This document shows positions 30,735-39,925 of a stretch of 64,000 bases of DNA, one piece after another (positions within the stretch are counted from its first letter, which is position 1; every line of letters starts with the position of its first letter). The stretch spans positions 8,070-72,069 of the forward strand of contig JAEYPA010000010.1 in NCBI GenBank assembly GCA_023411225.1, in the 5' to 3' direction. Source of the DNA: Bacillota bacterium. GTDB taxonomy: Bacteria; Bacillota; Clostridia; Lachnospirales; Lachnospiraceae. Position numbers and translations under genes: made by a program. The notes beneath the pieces were generated by a model, which had not been told where the DNA came from, made no database searches, and saw only the letters and a list, made by a program, of their open reading frames with translations.

Positions 30735-32171
30735 ATGCGCAAAACCAAAATAGTATGTACTCTAGGTCCATCTACGGACAATGAAGATATGATACGTCGC
30801 CTGATGCAGGAAGGTATGGATGTGGCAAGATTTAATTTTTCTCATGGATGCCATGATGAACAAGGTACAAGACTTGCAATGGTGAAAAAGATCCGTAAGG
30901 AATTGAACCTTCCCGTAGCAACTTTATTGGATACAAAAGGACCTGAGATTCGTATTGGAACCTTTAAGAGTGGCAGTGTGAATCTGGAGAAAGGGCAAAA
31001 GTTTACGTTGACCAATGATGAGATAGAAGGTAACAAAGACCGAGTTAGTATTACATATAAAGAACTAGTAAAAGACGTTAAGGTTGGTGACCGAATTCTT
31101 ATTGATGATGGCTTAATAGCTTTAGATGTTATCAAGCTGACAGATACCGACATAGTCTGTAAAGTGCAAAATGGTGGTAAGATATCAAATCGAAAAGGGA
31201 TTAATGTTCCTGGTGTGGCTATTAATATGCCATTTATTAGTAAGAAGGATTATGATGATATCTTATTTGGTATCGAGCATGGCTTTGATTTCATAGCTTG
31301 CTCTTTCACACGTTCTGCAAAGGACGTTATGAAGATTCGTGATATACTAAAGGTGAAGCAATGCTCTACTATTAATATTATTGCCAAGATTGAGAATCAG
31401 CAAGGTGTAGATAATATTGATGAGATTCTTGAGGTGGCAGATGGTATTATGATTGCACGTGGTGATATGGGTGTAGAGATTCCATTAGAAAATGTTCCGG
31501 TCATCCAGAAGATGCTTATTGAAAAGGTATTTAGAGCTGGGAAACAGGTAATCACAGCTACTCAGATGTTAGATTCTATGATGAAGAATCCGAGACCAAC
31601 CAGAGCAGAGACTACAGATGTTGCTAATGCTATTTATCAGGGTACCAGTGCTATTATGTTATCAGGAGAAACGGCAGCAGGCAAGTATCCAATTGAGGCA
31701 TTGCAGACTATGGTCCGAATAGCAGTTCGAACTGAGGAAGATATCGATTATAAAAATGTATTTAAAAGTGGACATGGAATTGACCGAACAGACATTACCA
31801 ATGCCATTTCTCATGCTACCTGTACCACAGCGTCAGATTTGTCTGCTAAGGCAATTATTACAGTGACTAAATCAGGGCAGACAGCTCGAATGGTATCCAG
31901 ATATCGTCCGGATTGTATGATTATTGGCTGTACGACTGAGAAACATGTCTGCAGACAGCTGAATATGTCATGGGGAGTACAACCATTGCTCATTAGTGAA
32001 GAAAGTGAAATCGAAACTCTCTTTGATCATGCCCTAAGAGCTAGCTGGAATGCAGGCTATGTTGATGCAGGCAATGTAGTAGTTATTACTGCTGGTTCCC
32101 CACTAGGTTGTTCAGGGACAACTAACCTGATTAAGGCCTGTGTAGCCAGTGGAGATTATAAAGTTAAATAA
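30735..32171 (+). CDS. pyk: Pyruvate kinase
   Basis: A 478-residue glycolytic enzyme that makes pyruvate and ATP from PEP and ADP. It opens RKTKIVCTLGPSTDNEDMI, with the N-terminal barrel motif DTKGPEIRIG, the catalytic signature IIAKIENQQGVDNIDEIL and MIARGDMGVEIP, and TATQMLDSMMKNPRPTRAE (shown in part). It has the A, B and C domains but no extra C-terminal PEP-utiliser domain found in Bacillus Pyk. It has its own promoter and terminator. With ppdK 29 kb upstream, the cell has both routes between PEP and pyruvate. Confidence 0.97.
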   Translation: MRKTKIVCTLGPSTDNEDMIRRLMQEGMDVARFNFSHGCHDEQGTRLAMVKKIRKELNLPVATLLDTKGPEIRIGTFKSGSVNLEKGQKFTLTNDEIEGNKDRVSITYKELVKDVKVGDRILIDDGLIALDVIKLTDTDIVCKVQNGGKISNRKGINVPGVAINMPFISKKDYDDILFGIEHGFDFIACSFTRSAKDVMKIRDILKVKQCSTINIIAKIENQQGVDNIDEILEVADGIMIARGDMGVEIPLENVPVIQKMLIEKVFRAGKQVITATQMLDSMMKNPRPTRAETTDVANAIYQGTSAIMLSGETAAGKYPIEALQTMVRIAVRTEEDIDYKNVFKSGHGIDRTDITNAISHATCTTASDLSAKAIITVTKSGQTARMVSRYRPDCMIIGCTTEKHVCRQLNMSWGVQPLLISEESEIETLFDHALRASWNAGYVDAGNVVVITAGSPLGCSGTTNLIKACVASGDYKVK

Positions 32172-32182
32172 AAGTAACATTG

Positions 32183-32221
32183 GGGACTGTAGCACATATT
32201 TCTTTGTGTAACAGTCCCTTT
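32183..32221 (+). terminator. pyk terminator
   Basis: Stem GGGACTGT (32183-32190 with 32211-32218), with an inner CACA/TGTG helix, then TTTA. Confidence 0.72.
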
Positions 32222-32281
32222 ACTGCCTTCTCAGGACATGATATGATAGAGAAAATATCTAAAGATTGGAGAACAACCACA

Positions 32282-32881
32282 ATGCCAAGTAAATTCTATG
32301 CCGTAAGAAAAGGAAGAAAGACCGGAATATTCAATTCATGGCCAGAATGTCAGAATCAAATCAATGGTTATAGTGGAGCAGAATATAAAAGTTTTAAGTC
32401 AGAGGAAGAAGCGAAGGATTACCTAGCTTTAGCAGTACGAGCAAATGAGTTTACCGATACTCGGGAGGACTTGGCAGTAGCGTATGTGGATGGAAGCTAT
32501 AATTTGACTACGAAAGAGTACAGCTATGGAGCAGTACTGCAATATAAAGGGAAAGAATATGAATATAGCGAAAAAGGGCAGGACAGGTCTCTAGCAGATA
32601 TGCGTAATGTGGCCGGAGAAATCCTAGGTGCTAGAAAAATGATGGAGTTATGTTTGGAGCAAGGAATTCCTAGATTGGCCTTATACTATGATTATGAAGG
32701 TATTGAAAAATGGTGTACAGGTGCCTGGCAGGCTAAAAAGCCGGGAACCATTGCCTATAAAAAAGCGTATGATTTGATAAAGGACAAGCTGTATGTAGAG
32801 TTTCATAAGGTGGCTGCTCATACAGGAATTGAACTAAATGAAAGGGTAGACCGGTTAGCGAAAAAAGCTCTAGGTCTGTAA
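32282..32881 (+). CDS. rnhA: Ribonuclease HI with N-terminal RNA/DNA hybrid-binding domain
   Basis: A 199-residue RNase H type 1. Residues 3-45 form the viroplasmin/Cauli_VI hybrid-binding domain (FYAVRKGRKTGIFNSWPECQ, ending YKSFKSEEEA). The catalytic domain follows from residue 62. The acidic residues are seen: Asp in YVDGSY, Glu in NVAGEILGA, Asp in YYDYEGIEKW and Asp in NERVDRLAK. ATG 32282 with GGAGA upstream is preferred over the open extension to 32180, which lies in the pyk terminator. It removes RNA from hybrids and R-loops. Confidence 0.94.
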   Translation: MPSKFYAVRKGRKTGIFNSWPECQNQINGYSGAEYKSFKSEEEAKDYLALAVRANEFTDTREDLAVAYVDGSYNLTTKEYSYGAVLQYKGKEYEYSEKGQDRSLADMRNVAGEILGARKMMELCLEQGIPRLALYYDYEGIEKWCTGAWQAKKPGTIAYKKAYDLIKDKLYVEFHKVAAHTGIELNERVDRLAKKALGL

Positions 32882-32900
32882 ATTGAATAGAATAGAAATC

Positions 32901-32958
32901 CACTCCTTATAATAATGTTGATTGCATATGGATGCAATAATATTAGTAATAAGGAGTG
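32901..32958 (+). promoter_or_regulatory. Long inverted repeat covering the rubrerythrin ribosome site
   Basis: Arms CACTCCTTAT (32901-32910) and ATAAGGAGTG (32949-32958) are perfect, with an inner pair ATTGCAT/ATGCAAT around ATGG. The 3' arm contains the SD AAGGAG (32951-32956). TTATAATAATG at 32907-32917 also resembles the left part of a PerR box and contains TATAAT. Confidence 0.6.
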
Positions 32959-32964
32959 AAGTAA

Positions 32965-33585
32965 ATGACAGTGGATTTTGAATCAAGTGAAACAAAAGAA
33001 AACCTTCTGAGGGCTTTTGCCGGTGAGTGCCAGGCTAGAATGCGTTATACTTTAGCAGCGGAAGAGGCAAGAAAGCAGAATAGACAGGTCGTAGAAAAAA
33101 TTTTTCAATATACTGCAGCCCAGGAAGCGAAGCATGCCGAAGTTTTCTACAAATTATTAGAACCAGCTGCAAAAACTACGATTCATATCGATGGAGGATA
33201 CCCGGTAGATATAAGCAAAAATGTGACGGAACTACTTCGTATGGCACAGCATAATGAGCTGGAAGAATATAATGACGTATACAAAGCATTTTCAGAGAAG
33301 GCAAATGAAGAAGGTTTTATGAGAATTTCTGCTACATTTAAAATGATAGCAGAGATTGAAAAGGTTCATGGAGAACGATTCGGAAAGCTGGCTGAGTTGA
33401 TGGAAAAAAATCAGTTATTTGTCTCTGAGGTACAAACTACCTGGATCTGCTTAAATTGTGGTTATATACATGAAGGAACGTCAGCACCAGCCCGTTGTCC
33501 GGTATGTGAGGTAGATCAAGGTTATTTTATACGTTTTGAACTCTCCCCTTATGAACCTATTGGTAAAGTAGAATCAGGACAATGA
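32965..33585 (+). CDS. rbr: Rubrerythrin
   Basis: A 206-residue non-haem iron peroxidase that reduces H2O2 in anaerobes. Residues 1-150 are the ferritin-like diiron domain with FAGECQARMRYTLAAEEA, AAQEAKHAEVFY, NELEEY and IAEIEKVHGERF. Residues 165-195 form a rubredoxin-like FeS4 site with CLNCGYIHEG and CPVCEVDQGYF. Ligands are complete. AAGGAG precedes ATG 32965 and lies inside an inverted repeat. A weak hairpin terminator follows. Confidence 0.96.
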   Translation: MTVDFESSETKENLLRAFAGECQARMRYTLAAEEARKQNRQVVEKIFQYTAAQEAKHAEVFYKLLEPAAKTTIHIDGGYPVDISKNVTELLRMAQHNELEEYNDVYKAFSEKANEEGFMRISATFKMIAEIEKVHGERFGKLAELMEKNQLFVSEVQTTWICLNCGYIHEGTSAPARCPVCEVDQGYFIRFELSPYEPIGKVESGQ

Positions 33586-33601
33586 TTATAAAATGATAAT
33601 T

Positions 33602-33643
33602 TAGTTGCATGGGATCTTTCCAATTTATCTTATGCAACTATTT
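33602..33643 (+). terminator. Hairpin after rubrerythrin
   Basis: Perfect 9-bp stem TAGTTGCAT (33602-33610 with 33632-33640) with a 21-nt loop and TTT after it. The AT-rich stem makes it a weak terminator. Confidence 0.5.
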
Positions 33644-33665
33644 ATCAATAGGAGGAGGCAAAGGT

Positions 33666-34181
33666 ATGTTGCAAATTTATTACGGAGATGGAAAAGGTAA
33701 GACAACAGCGGCTATTGGGCAGGCAATTCGAGCCGCGGGAGCTGGAATGTTGGTTACAGTGGTGCAATTTTTAAAAGGAAGACCCTCTTCAGAGTTAGAG
33801 GTACTAAGCAGAATAGCGGAAATTACTGTACTTAGAAATGAGTTGGACTTGGGATTTTCCAATCAAATGCTAGAGAAGGAGAAGGAACAGATTACTATGA
33901 TGCATAATGCCAATCTTCTAGCTGCAATAGATTTAATTAATCAAAAGAAATGCGAAATGTTAGTTTTAGATGAGTTACTATCGACCTATGAGCTTGGGCT
34001 GATTGATAGTAATATGGTGCATACACTAATGGAGATGCGGCCGAAGGAATTGGAGATTATTTTGACTGGTCATAGTCAGGTTCCATATTTCATGGACCAA
34101 GCTGACTACATTACATGGATGAAAAAGGAGAAACATCCTTTTGATAAGGGGATTGCGGGCAGATATGGAATTGAATACTAA
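33666..34181 (+). CDS. cobO: Cob(I)yrinic acid a,c-diamide adenosyltransferase
   Basis: A 171-residue CobO/BtuR-type enzyme that adds the adenosyl group of ATP to cob(I)alamin or its precursors. The P-loop GDGKGKTTAAIGQAIRA (7-23) is typical, followed by VQFLKGRPSSE and the Walker-B-like MLVLDELLSTYELGLI. TGHSQVPYFMDQADYITWM closes the fold (shown in part). AGGAGGAGG precedes ATG 33666; the longer frame from 33609 overlaps the hairpin and is rejected. No other cobalamin gene or B12 riboswitch is seen nearby. Confidence 0.93.
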   Translation: MLQIYYGDGKGKTTAAIGQAIRAAGAGMLVTVVQFLKGRPSSELEVLSRIAEITVLRNELDLGFSNQMLEKEKEQITMMHNANLLAAIDLINQKKCEMLVLDELLSTYELGLIDSNMVHTLMEMRPKELEIILTGHSQVPYFMDQADYITWMKKEKHPFDKGIAGRYGIEY

Positions 34182-34358
34182 TTAAGTACGCCTTTTGTAA
34201 TCCACTGGAGGTTTTATCTTGTTTCCATATAAAATAATACATGCTTTTCTGTGTGAAATACTCGTTGTTTATGATATAATACTAATAGAATATTTAATTG
34301 AATTTTAGTATTATTTATGTCCGATTTTCACATGATACATAAATAAGGAGGCCATTGC

Positions 34359-35015
34359 ATGAAGAAAAAATGTTATGATTTTAGACCTGATGCGCTAAAT
34401 GTTATTTTGACTGCTATTTTTTCTGTATTTACTGCGGTGTTAATGTTTTTTTCCATTAACTTTGAAGGAGGTTTCATTGTGTCTTCGTCGGTCTCGAAGC
34501 GAGGATTCCTATTTACGCCAGCTGGTTGTCTGATCGTGTTATGTTGTATGGCTATCCTTGTGCTTGCTTTACAAAGCATTAGAAATCAAAAATTATTTCC
34601 ATATATGCTGGTTCCGGTTAGTGTGGCTGGAATTCTGTTTGCCTTAAGATCTGTATTGATTCAGGGTGATATATCCTTATTCCTTGAATTATCAGGTACT
34701 AATTTATTAATTGCATTTATTAGGAGTTTACTTGGAATTCTAGTTGTAATACTGCTACTTTTACTTGTAACTAATGTGGTTCTGGATAAGAGATATCTAA
34801 TGATTGCTTTAGTAGTGTCTATCGGATGGTATTTTGGTACAGAGGGATTTATGTTTTACAAAGGATGGAATGGTCATTATTATATTTATGACAGGAGCCA
34901 GACAGCTGTATTATTTAGTCAGATTTCCTATTATTTTTCAGTGATGTTTTTTACATTCAATATAAAACCCGTAACGCAAGGAAGTGGTTATATAACAAAT
35001 AGTAGTAATGAATAA
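34359..35015 (+). CDS. Polytopic membrane protein of unknown function
   Basis: A 218-residue protein with about six membrane helices (for example ALNVILTAIFSVFTAVLMFF, CLIVLCCMAILVLAL, LLGILVVILLLLLVTNVVL and MIALVVSIGWYFG). I recognise no family or catalytic motif. A good AAGGAGG precedes ATG 34359. It is alone between cobO and the amino acid importer and ends in a strong terminator. Confidence 0.75.
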   Translation: MKKKCYDFRPDALNVILTAIFSVFTAVLMFFSINFEGGFIVSSSVSKRGFLFTPAGCLIVLCCMAILVLALQSIRNQKLFPYMLVPVSVAGILFALRSVLIQGDISLFLELSGTNLLIAFIRSLLGILVVILLLLLVTNVVLDKRYLMIALVVSIGWYFGTEGFMFYKGWNGHYYIYDRSQTAVLFSQISYYFSVMFFTFNIKPVTQGSGYITNSSNE

Positions 35016-35048
35016 ATATGCAATATAATAGAATAAATATAAATAATT

Positions 35049-35089
35049 AAACCGCAAAATTATAAAAGAATTTTGCGGTTTTTCTTTTT
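35049..35089 (+). terminator. Terminator after the membrane protein
   Basis: Perfect 13-bp stem AAACCGCAAAATT (35049-35061 with 35069-35081), then TTCTTTTT. Confidence 0.9.
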
Positions 35090-35452
35090 GCATAAATATG
35101 TATTTTTTTATGAGATGAACAAAAAACCCATAGTTTGTTATGGTTAGGAGACTTCCTTATTGATGTTTAAACATTTAAATGAGAAATAGTAATAAATAGA
35201 ATAAATAGTTAAAATTAATCATAACAAACCCTTTATTTACAAGATGTATAGGAAGAATATAGATAATAATCACAAAAAACTACTATTGAACTTTATAAAA
35301 TTAATAATATTAACATAAAAGTGAATATTTATACTTGATTATTTTAGAAATTGAGTTATAATCATATTATTCTATATAAGAAATACAAAATGAAGTACTA
35401 CATATGCAACATCTTGGATAAATAATACTAAAGACTGAAAGGAAGAGAAAAA
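35090..35452 (+). promoter_or_regulatory. Leader and promoter region of the amino-acid importer
   Basis: A 363-bp AT-rich gap without ORF or terminator. A promoter is visible: CTTGAT (35334-35339), 17 bp, TATAAT (35357-35362). Just before it, TGAATATTTATAC (35322-35334) resembles an arginine-repressor half-box; this is weak. SD GGAAGAG precedes the start at 35453. Confidence 0.5.
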
Positions 35453-36181
35453 ATGAAAAAGAAATTATTAAGCTTAGTACTAATTGTAACCATGGCAGTA
35501 GCCATTACTGGTTGTGGTTCGAAAGACGACAAAAAACTTATAATGGCTACCAATGCTGAATTTCCACCATATGAGTATAAAGAAGGTGATAAATTCCTTG
35601 GTATTGATGTTGAGATTGCGCAGGCAATAGCAGATGAATTGGGAATGGAACTAGAGATTGAGGATATTAACTTTGACTCTATCGTTGCTGAAGTAAAGTC
35701 TGGAAAAGCTGACATGGGTGTTGCTGGCATGACGGTTACTGAGGACAGAAAGAAAAATGTAGCTTTTAGTGATACTTATGCAACTAGTGCACAAGTAATT
35801 ATAGTAAAAAATGACAGTACTATTGCAGATCCTGAAGAATTAGAAGGCAAGACAATTGGTGTTCAGTTAGGAACAACCGGTGACATGCTGGCAGGAGATA
35901 TAAAGAAGGCTACAATTGAGCGTTATAATAAGGGAGCCGATGCAATTGTCGCTTTAAATCAGAATAAGATTGACGCTGTCATCATTGACCGTCAACCTGC
36001 AAAAGTATTTGTGGAGAAGAATGAAGGAATTAAGATTGTAGATAAAGAATTCTCTGTAGAAGACTATGCGATTGCAATTGCTAAAGATAATACTGAATTA
36101 TTGAATAAGGTGAATGATGCTTTAGCTAAATTAAAGGATTCTGGTAAAATTCAGGAAATTACTGATAAGTACATTAAGTAG
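35453..36181 (+). CDS. Polar amino acid ABC transporter substrate-binding lipoprotein
   Basis: A 242-residue type II solute-binding protein. Signal peptide and lipobox ITGC end near residue 21. Family 3 pattern is clear: MATNAEFPPYEYKEGDKFLGIDVEIAQAIADELG (first part TNAEFPPYEY), MGVAGMTVTEDRKKNVAFSD, and the DRQPAKVFVEKN hinge region. It heads an SBP-permease-ATPase operon. The exact amino acid (His, Arg, Cys or Gln class) cannot be told from this sequence. Its stop overlaps the next frame at 36181. Confidence 0.94.
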   Translation: MKKKLLSLVLIVTMAVAITGCGSKDDKKLIMATNAEFPPYEYKEGDKFLGIDVEIAQAIADELGMELEIEDINFDSIVAEVKSGKADMGVAGMTVTEDRKKNVAFSDTYATSAQVIIVKNDSTIADPEELEGKTIGVQLGTTGDMLAGDIKKATIERYNKGADAIVALNQNKIDAVIIDRQPAKVFVEKNEGIKIVDKEFSVEDYAIAIAKDNTELLNKVNDALAKLKDSGKIQEITDKYIK

Positions 36182-36210
36182 TGATAAATATAAAGATGGT
36201 AGGGAATCAT

Positions 36211-36924
36211 ATGTATTTGAATATTTTTAAGGATTTAGGAGAGCAGTTCTATCAGAATTTTATTGAGAAAGACCGCTGGAAATTATTATTAGAAGGTTTA
36301 GAGATAACTCTTCTGGTAACCTTCTTTGCAGTTTTAATAGGTATCGTTATTGGTTTTTTAGTGGCTAGTGTACGTGCAACCTATGATAAGACTAAGCCTG
36401 GATTTATCTTGAAGCTTCTTAATTCTATCTGCAAGATATACCTGACGGTGATTCGTGGAACACCTGTGCTGGTTCAGTTGTTGATTATATACTTTGTTAT
36501 CTTTGGCTCTGTAAATATCAACAAGGTACTGGTAGCTGTCATAGCGTTTGGTTTTAATTCGGGTGCCTATGTAGCTGAGATTGTTAGAGGCGGTATTATG
36601 TCCATTGATGAAGGACAGTTTGAAGCTGGTAGAAGTCTTGGATTTACATATGTCCAAACCATGCGTTACATCATTATGCCACAGGCAATTCGTAACATCC
36701 TTCCAGCATTAGGTAATGAGTTTATTGTACTACTGAAGGAAACCTCTGTAGGTAGTTATATTGCGCTAGCAGATTTGACAAAAGCTGGAGATGTAATTAA
36801 AAGTGTTACGTATAATCCATTTATGCCTCTTATTGCAGTAGCTTTAATCTATCTGGTTATGGTTGTGATATTTTCCTATGCTGTAGGAAGACTAGAGAGG
36901 AGGCTAAACAATGGAAGACGCTAA
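36211..36924 (+). CDS. Polar amino acid ABC transporter permease
   Basis: A 237-residue HisM/GlnP-type permease with about five helices. Helix 1 ([21 protein letters not shown]) is followed by the family motif [17 protein letters not shown], and the EAA loop is [26 protein letters not shown] (shown as EAGRSLGF and MPQAIRN). I start it at ATG 36211 with TAGGGAA upstream; a GTG at 36181 in frame is possible and would add 10 residues. It overlaps the ATPase gene by 14 bp. Confidence 0.94.
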   Translation: MYLNIFKDLGEQFYQNFIEKDRWKLLLEGLEITLLVTFFAVLIGIVIGFLVASVRATYDKTKPGFILKLLNSICKIYLTVIRGTPVLVQLLIIYFVIFGSVNINKVLVAVIAFGFNSGAYVAEIVRGGIMSIDEGQFEAGRSLGFTYVQTMRYIIMPQAIRNILPALGNEFIVLLKETSVGSYIALADLTKAGDVIKSVTYNPFMPLIAVALIYLVMVVIFSYAVGRLERRLNNGRR

Positions 36925-37681
36925 GGCTACTTATGAATCCTATTCAAAAACTGAGCCTCTTATTGAGGTTATGAATTTAAAGAAAGAGTTTACTTCAACT
37001 GTAGCTTTGGATGATGTAAATCTAACAATAACGAAAGGTGAAGTAGTATGTATCATAGGACCTTCCGGTTCCGGTAAGAGTACCTTACTTCGCTGCTTGA
37101 ACTGTTTGGAAGTGCCATCCTCTGGTTCTGTTTGGTTTGAAGGAAAGAATTTGATGGATAAAAAGGTGAATATTAATATTCACCGCCAGAAGATGGGAAT
37201 GGTATTCCAGCACTTTAACTTATTTCCTAATATGACAATTCTCAAGAATATGACTCTAGGTCCTAAGAAACTGCTAAAACTTACAGAAGAGGAAGCTAAT
37301 AAGAGGGCAATGGATTTGTTAAAGCGAGTTGGATTGGAGGACAGGGCAAATACTTATCCTGAACTACTTTCTGGTGGACAAAAGCAAAGGATTGCCATTG
37401 TGCGAGCTCTATGCATGAACCCGGATGTTATGTTATTTGATGAACCTACGTCTGCTTTAGATCCTGAGATGGTAGGAGAGGTTTTAGAAGTTATGAGAGA
37501 GTTAGCCAAAGAGAACATGACTATGGTGGTGGTCACTCATGAAATGGGTTTTGCCAAAGAAGTGGCTTCCCGTGTCATCTTTATGGATCAAGGACAAATC
37601 ATTGAAGAAAATTCCCCTAAGGAATTCTTTGAGCATCCACAAAGTGAACGCTTAAAGAACTTTTTAGCGAAAGTATTATAA
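36911..37681 (+). CDS. Polar amino acid ABC transporter ATP-binding protein
   Basis: A 256-residue ABC ATPase of the GlnQ/HisP class. Walker A is [18 protein letters not shown] (about 54-71), Q-loop [14 protein letters not shown], signature LSGGQKQR, Walker [15 protein letters not shown] and H-loop [10 protein letters not shown]. The C-terminal [18 protein letters not shown] stretch is typical. GAGAGGAGG precedes ATG 36911 inside the permease gene. It is last in the operon. Confidence 0.96.
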   Translation: MEDAKATYESYSKTEPLIEVMNLKKEFTSTVALDDVNLTITKGEVVCIIGPSGSGKSTLLRCLNCLEVPSSGSVWFEGKNLMDKKVNINIHRQKMGMVFQHFNLFPNMTILKNMTLGPKKLLKLTEEEANKRAMDLLKRVGLEDRANTYPELLSGGQKQRIAIVRALCMNPDVMLFDEPTSALDPEMVGEVLEVMRELAKENMTMVVVTHEMGFAKEVASRVIFMDQGQIIEENSPKEFFEHPQSERLKNFLAKVL

Positions 37682-37770
37682 AATAAAGAGAACTGCAACT
37701 TTTCGTAAACGCCGATAAGGAAGAATTAAAAACAAACTAACTTAATGGCTGACAAGCAAGGATTGCACTT

Positions 37771-37820
37771 AAAGCAGATATGGCATTTTATATTCGCCAT
37801 ATCTGCTTTCTCTTTTTTGT
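37771..37820 (+). terminator. Terminator of the amino acid importer operon
   Basis: Perfect 14-bp stem AAAGCAGATATGGC (37771-37784 with 37796-37809), followed by CTCTTTTTT. Confidence 0.88.
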
Positions 37821-37885
37821 TATTTTTTGCATAGTATCTGCTACTATAGAGATATAGAATTTCTAAATGAAAGGGGAGGGAAAAT

Positions 37886-37918
37886 ATGAATATGCGTACA
37901 ATTGTGCGCAATTTATAA
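37886..37918 (+). CDS. Possible 10-codon leader or gene remnant
   Basis: MNMRTIVRNL and TAA, preceded by AAGGGGAGGG at ideal spacing. No gene follows on this strand; a small hairpin lies 22 bp later. It may be a leader peptide whose downstream gene was lost, the truncated start of a gene, or chance. Confidence 0.3.
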   Translation: MNMRTIVRNL

Positions 37919-37995
37919 CTCCAGTGTAAAAGCTATACTGTTTCCTTAAGGCGAGGAAGGAAAAGCTTCTTTCTGGTTGGTGGCATATTGAAAAA

Positions 37996-38877
37996 TTATC
38001 CTAACGAGTGAAGACTTTTCCTATATTCCTGCATTTCTTCCTCGCTGACCGTATCCATGATGTACTGAAGTTCGTCCACAATTTTATTACGCTCATTAGG
38101 AAGAAAAGCAGTGGTCGGATAAAAATTGGAAGCAGAATTTGCAAACAGATGTGTTCTTATTTGCAGATGTTGAATGAATGTCAATAATTCCTCTAAGCGT
38201 TCTTTTTCTCCCGCAGGGATAAATTTCCCTGTCTGTACCATTTGATATAGTTCCGTATCGGGGAACAAGGTCAATGAAACTACGGAGATAAAGCGAGGGT
38301 TTACTTTGCTGAATACCTTTGCACTATTGACAGTGTTTCGGTAGCCGTTTCCTTTTCCTGCAAGTCCTATCATATACATAAAATAGTATTCAATTCCTGC
38401 TTCATCTAATTTTCTGCATTGTTCAATTAGTTCTTTTGCGGTGTAGCCTTTATTTGCTAAAAGTAAGGTACTGTCGTCGCCGGATTCTGTTCCAATGCTA
38501 AGCCCGTTAATACCCAAAGCCCGCAACCGTCTTAATTGCCATACCTTTTTACTCTTTATATCACGAACACTTGAAAACATGGCTATCGTCTGACATTCTG
38601 CAAGATAGTCATGGACTAATAAAGCTCGTTTTGCTAACCTTTCATAACTCATTGAAAAAGGATTTGCTCCTGTCAAAAAAATACGTCTTGCAGTTGGCTG
38701 ATAACTTGCTAATTCTGCTAAATCCTCCTTAAATTCTTCTAATGGCGACATACGGAAGCACTCATTTTTGTATAGGCTACAAAACCGACACTTATTATAT
38801 GTGCAGCCGGAAGTAACCTGTATGATAAATGAACTTGCTTCATAAGGTGGTCGCCACGTTCTGCCTGTAAAATGCAA
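37996..38877 (-). CDS. Radical SAM protein 2 of a tandem pair
   Basis: A 293-residue radical SAM enzyme. The 4Fe-4S site is CTYNKCRFC (about 29-37), in the CxxxCxxC spacing, preceded by WRPPYEASSFIIQVTSG. A GLSIGTESGDD motif (about 135) and a helical C-terminus follow. Domain layout resembles Elp3/MiaB/NifB-like small radical SAM proteins. No B12-binding or SPASM domain is present. It starts 14 bp after its paralogue with AGGAGG upstream. Reaction unknown. Confidence 0.87.
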   Translation of the reverse strand: MHFTGRTWRPPYEASSFIIQVTSGCTYNKCRFCSLYKNECFRMSPLEEFKEDLAELASYQPTARRIFLTGANPFSMSYERLAKRALLVHDYLAECQTIAMFSSVRDIKSKKVWQLRRLRALGINGLSIGTESGDDSTLLLANKGYTAKELIEQCRKLDEAGIEYYFMYMIGLAGKGNGYRNTVNSAKVFSKVNPRFISVVSLTLFPDTELYQMVQTGKFIPAGEKERLEELLTFIQHLQIRTHLFANSASNFYPTTAFLPNERNKIVDELQYIMDTVSEEEMQEYRKSLHSLG

Positions 38878-38891
38878 AATTAAATTCCTCC

Positions 38892-39791
38892 TTATAGATG
38901 CCGGAGATTTGTTCTATAATCCCGTAATTCCTGTTCATCAGCTCTGTCAATAATCTGTTCCAATACAGATAGGATTTTCTTCTTATCTCTAGGCAAAATT
39001 CCTTGAATGGGAATAGCGTTAGAAGCCCCTAATGCACCAAAGCAAACAGGGATACTCAAATATTCAACAAGGGTTTTTATTTCTTTATATTTTTCGATTT
39101 CCTGCTCCTCTTTCCAATTTCCTTTTTGTATTTCTTGATACAGTTCAGAGTTTGGATAAATGGTTAGCATATTTGCACCGATTAGCTGTGGATGAAGCTG
39201 ATTACATATCTCAGCGGTCATTTTCGCTCCCGCTTCCCCCCGTCCTGCACTGGAAATTCCTGTGAGATAGAAAAAATTATAACTGATACCCACATTATCC
39301 AAACGCTTGCATTGTGCCACAATATCTTTTGACAGATAGCCCTTATTCATAAATGTTAAGGCTTCGTCATCGCCTGTTTCAATTCCGATAGTCAGACCGT
39401 CATAGCCGACGTTTTTTAACCGTTTTAGTTCTTCATCTGTTTTCAGCGTAATATCGGTTATTCTTGAAAAGCAGCCGATTGTTTCGTTGCTCGGAAAATA
39501 CCAATGGATAAGGTTGGCTATTTCTAACAAATGGGCAGTCTTTAATACAAACGGATTTGCCCCTGTTAGAAAGGTGCGTGGTACCTTATAGCCTACCCTA
39601 AGCCGAAATTGGTTTTTGGCTTTCTTTAAGTCCGCTTTTATATCTTCCATAGGTGTCATTCTGAATTTGAATGGTAAATCATCATACAATGTACAGAATT
39701 TGCATTGATGATGTGTACACCCTGCCGTTACTTCCAAAAGCATTGAGGACGCTTCATAAGGTGGTCGCCAAATGGTGCCTGTGTAGTGCAT
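38892..39791 (-). CDS. Radical SAM protein 1 of a tandem pair
   Basis: A 299-residue paralogue of its neighbour, sharing WRPPYEASSMLLEVTAG, the cluster motif CTHHQCKFC (about 30-38), RTFLTGANPF, GLTIGIETGDDEAL and the NKGYLSKDIVAQCKRLD segment. ATG 39791 follows AAAGGAG; the track to 39839 crosses the promoter. Divergent from the HxlR regulator, which likely controls both. The duplicates have diverged clearly, so they may have different substrates or form a heterodimer. Confidence 0.87.
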   Translation of the reverse strand: MHYTGTIWRPPYEASSMLLEVTAGCTHHQCKFCTLYDDLPFKFRMTPMEDIKADLKKAKNQFRLRVGYKVPRTFLTGANPFVLKTAHLLEIANLIHWYFPSNETIGCFSRITDITLKTDEELKRLKNVGYDGLTIGIETGDDEALTFMNKGYLSKDIVAQCKRLDNVGISYNFFYLTGISSAGRGEAGAKMTAEICNQLHPQLIGANMLTIYPNSELYQEIQKGNWKEEQEIEKYKEIKTLVEYLSIPVCFGALGASNAIPIQGILPRDKKKILSVLEQIIDRADEQELRDYRTNLRHL

Positions 39792-39846
39792 GATAATATC
39801 TCCTTTCTTTATCACTATGCTTATTATATCATTGTACATCTGTTTG

Positions 39847-39902
39847 AAAAGTACTGTACTTTTTTATAGTACATTGATATTTGAGCGTAAACATGGTATA
39901 GT
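39847..39902. promoter_or_regulatory. HxlR-type operator and hxlR promoter
   Basis: Palindrome AAAAGTACTGTACTTTT (39847-39863) with a further TAGTACA at 39867-39873, a GTAC-rich pattern seen for HxlR-family sites. It is followed by TTGATA (39874-39879), 17 bp, TATAGT (39897-39902) for hxlR. Confidence 0.65.
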
Positions 39903-39925
39903 GTTACCGACTGTGGGGTGAGAGA

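Larger units (their letters stand above)
37682..37995 (+). other. Intergenic region after the importer, with terminator and orphan mini-ORF
   Basis: A 314-bp stretch that holds the importer terminator (37771-37820), a short hairpin ATAGTA/TACTAT near 37835, an SD-led 10-codon ORF (37886-37918) and a hairpin TTTCCTT/AAGGAAA (37941-37963). It may mark the left edge of the radical SAM cassette. Confidence 0.5.

Noticed and set aside
33586..33665. Cobalamin riboswitch before cobO
   Set aside because: Only 80 bp, with one simple hairpin and no B12-box.
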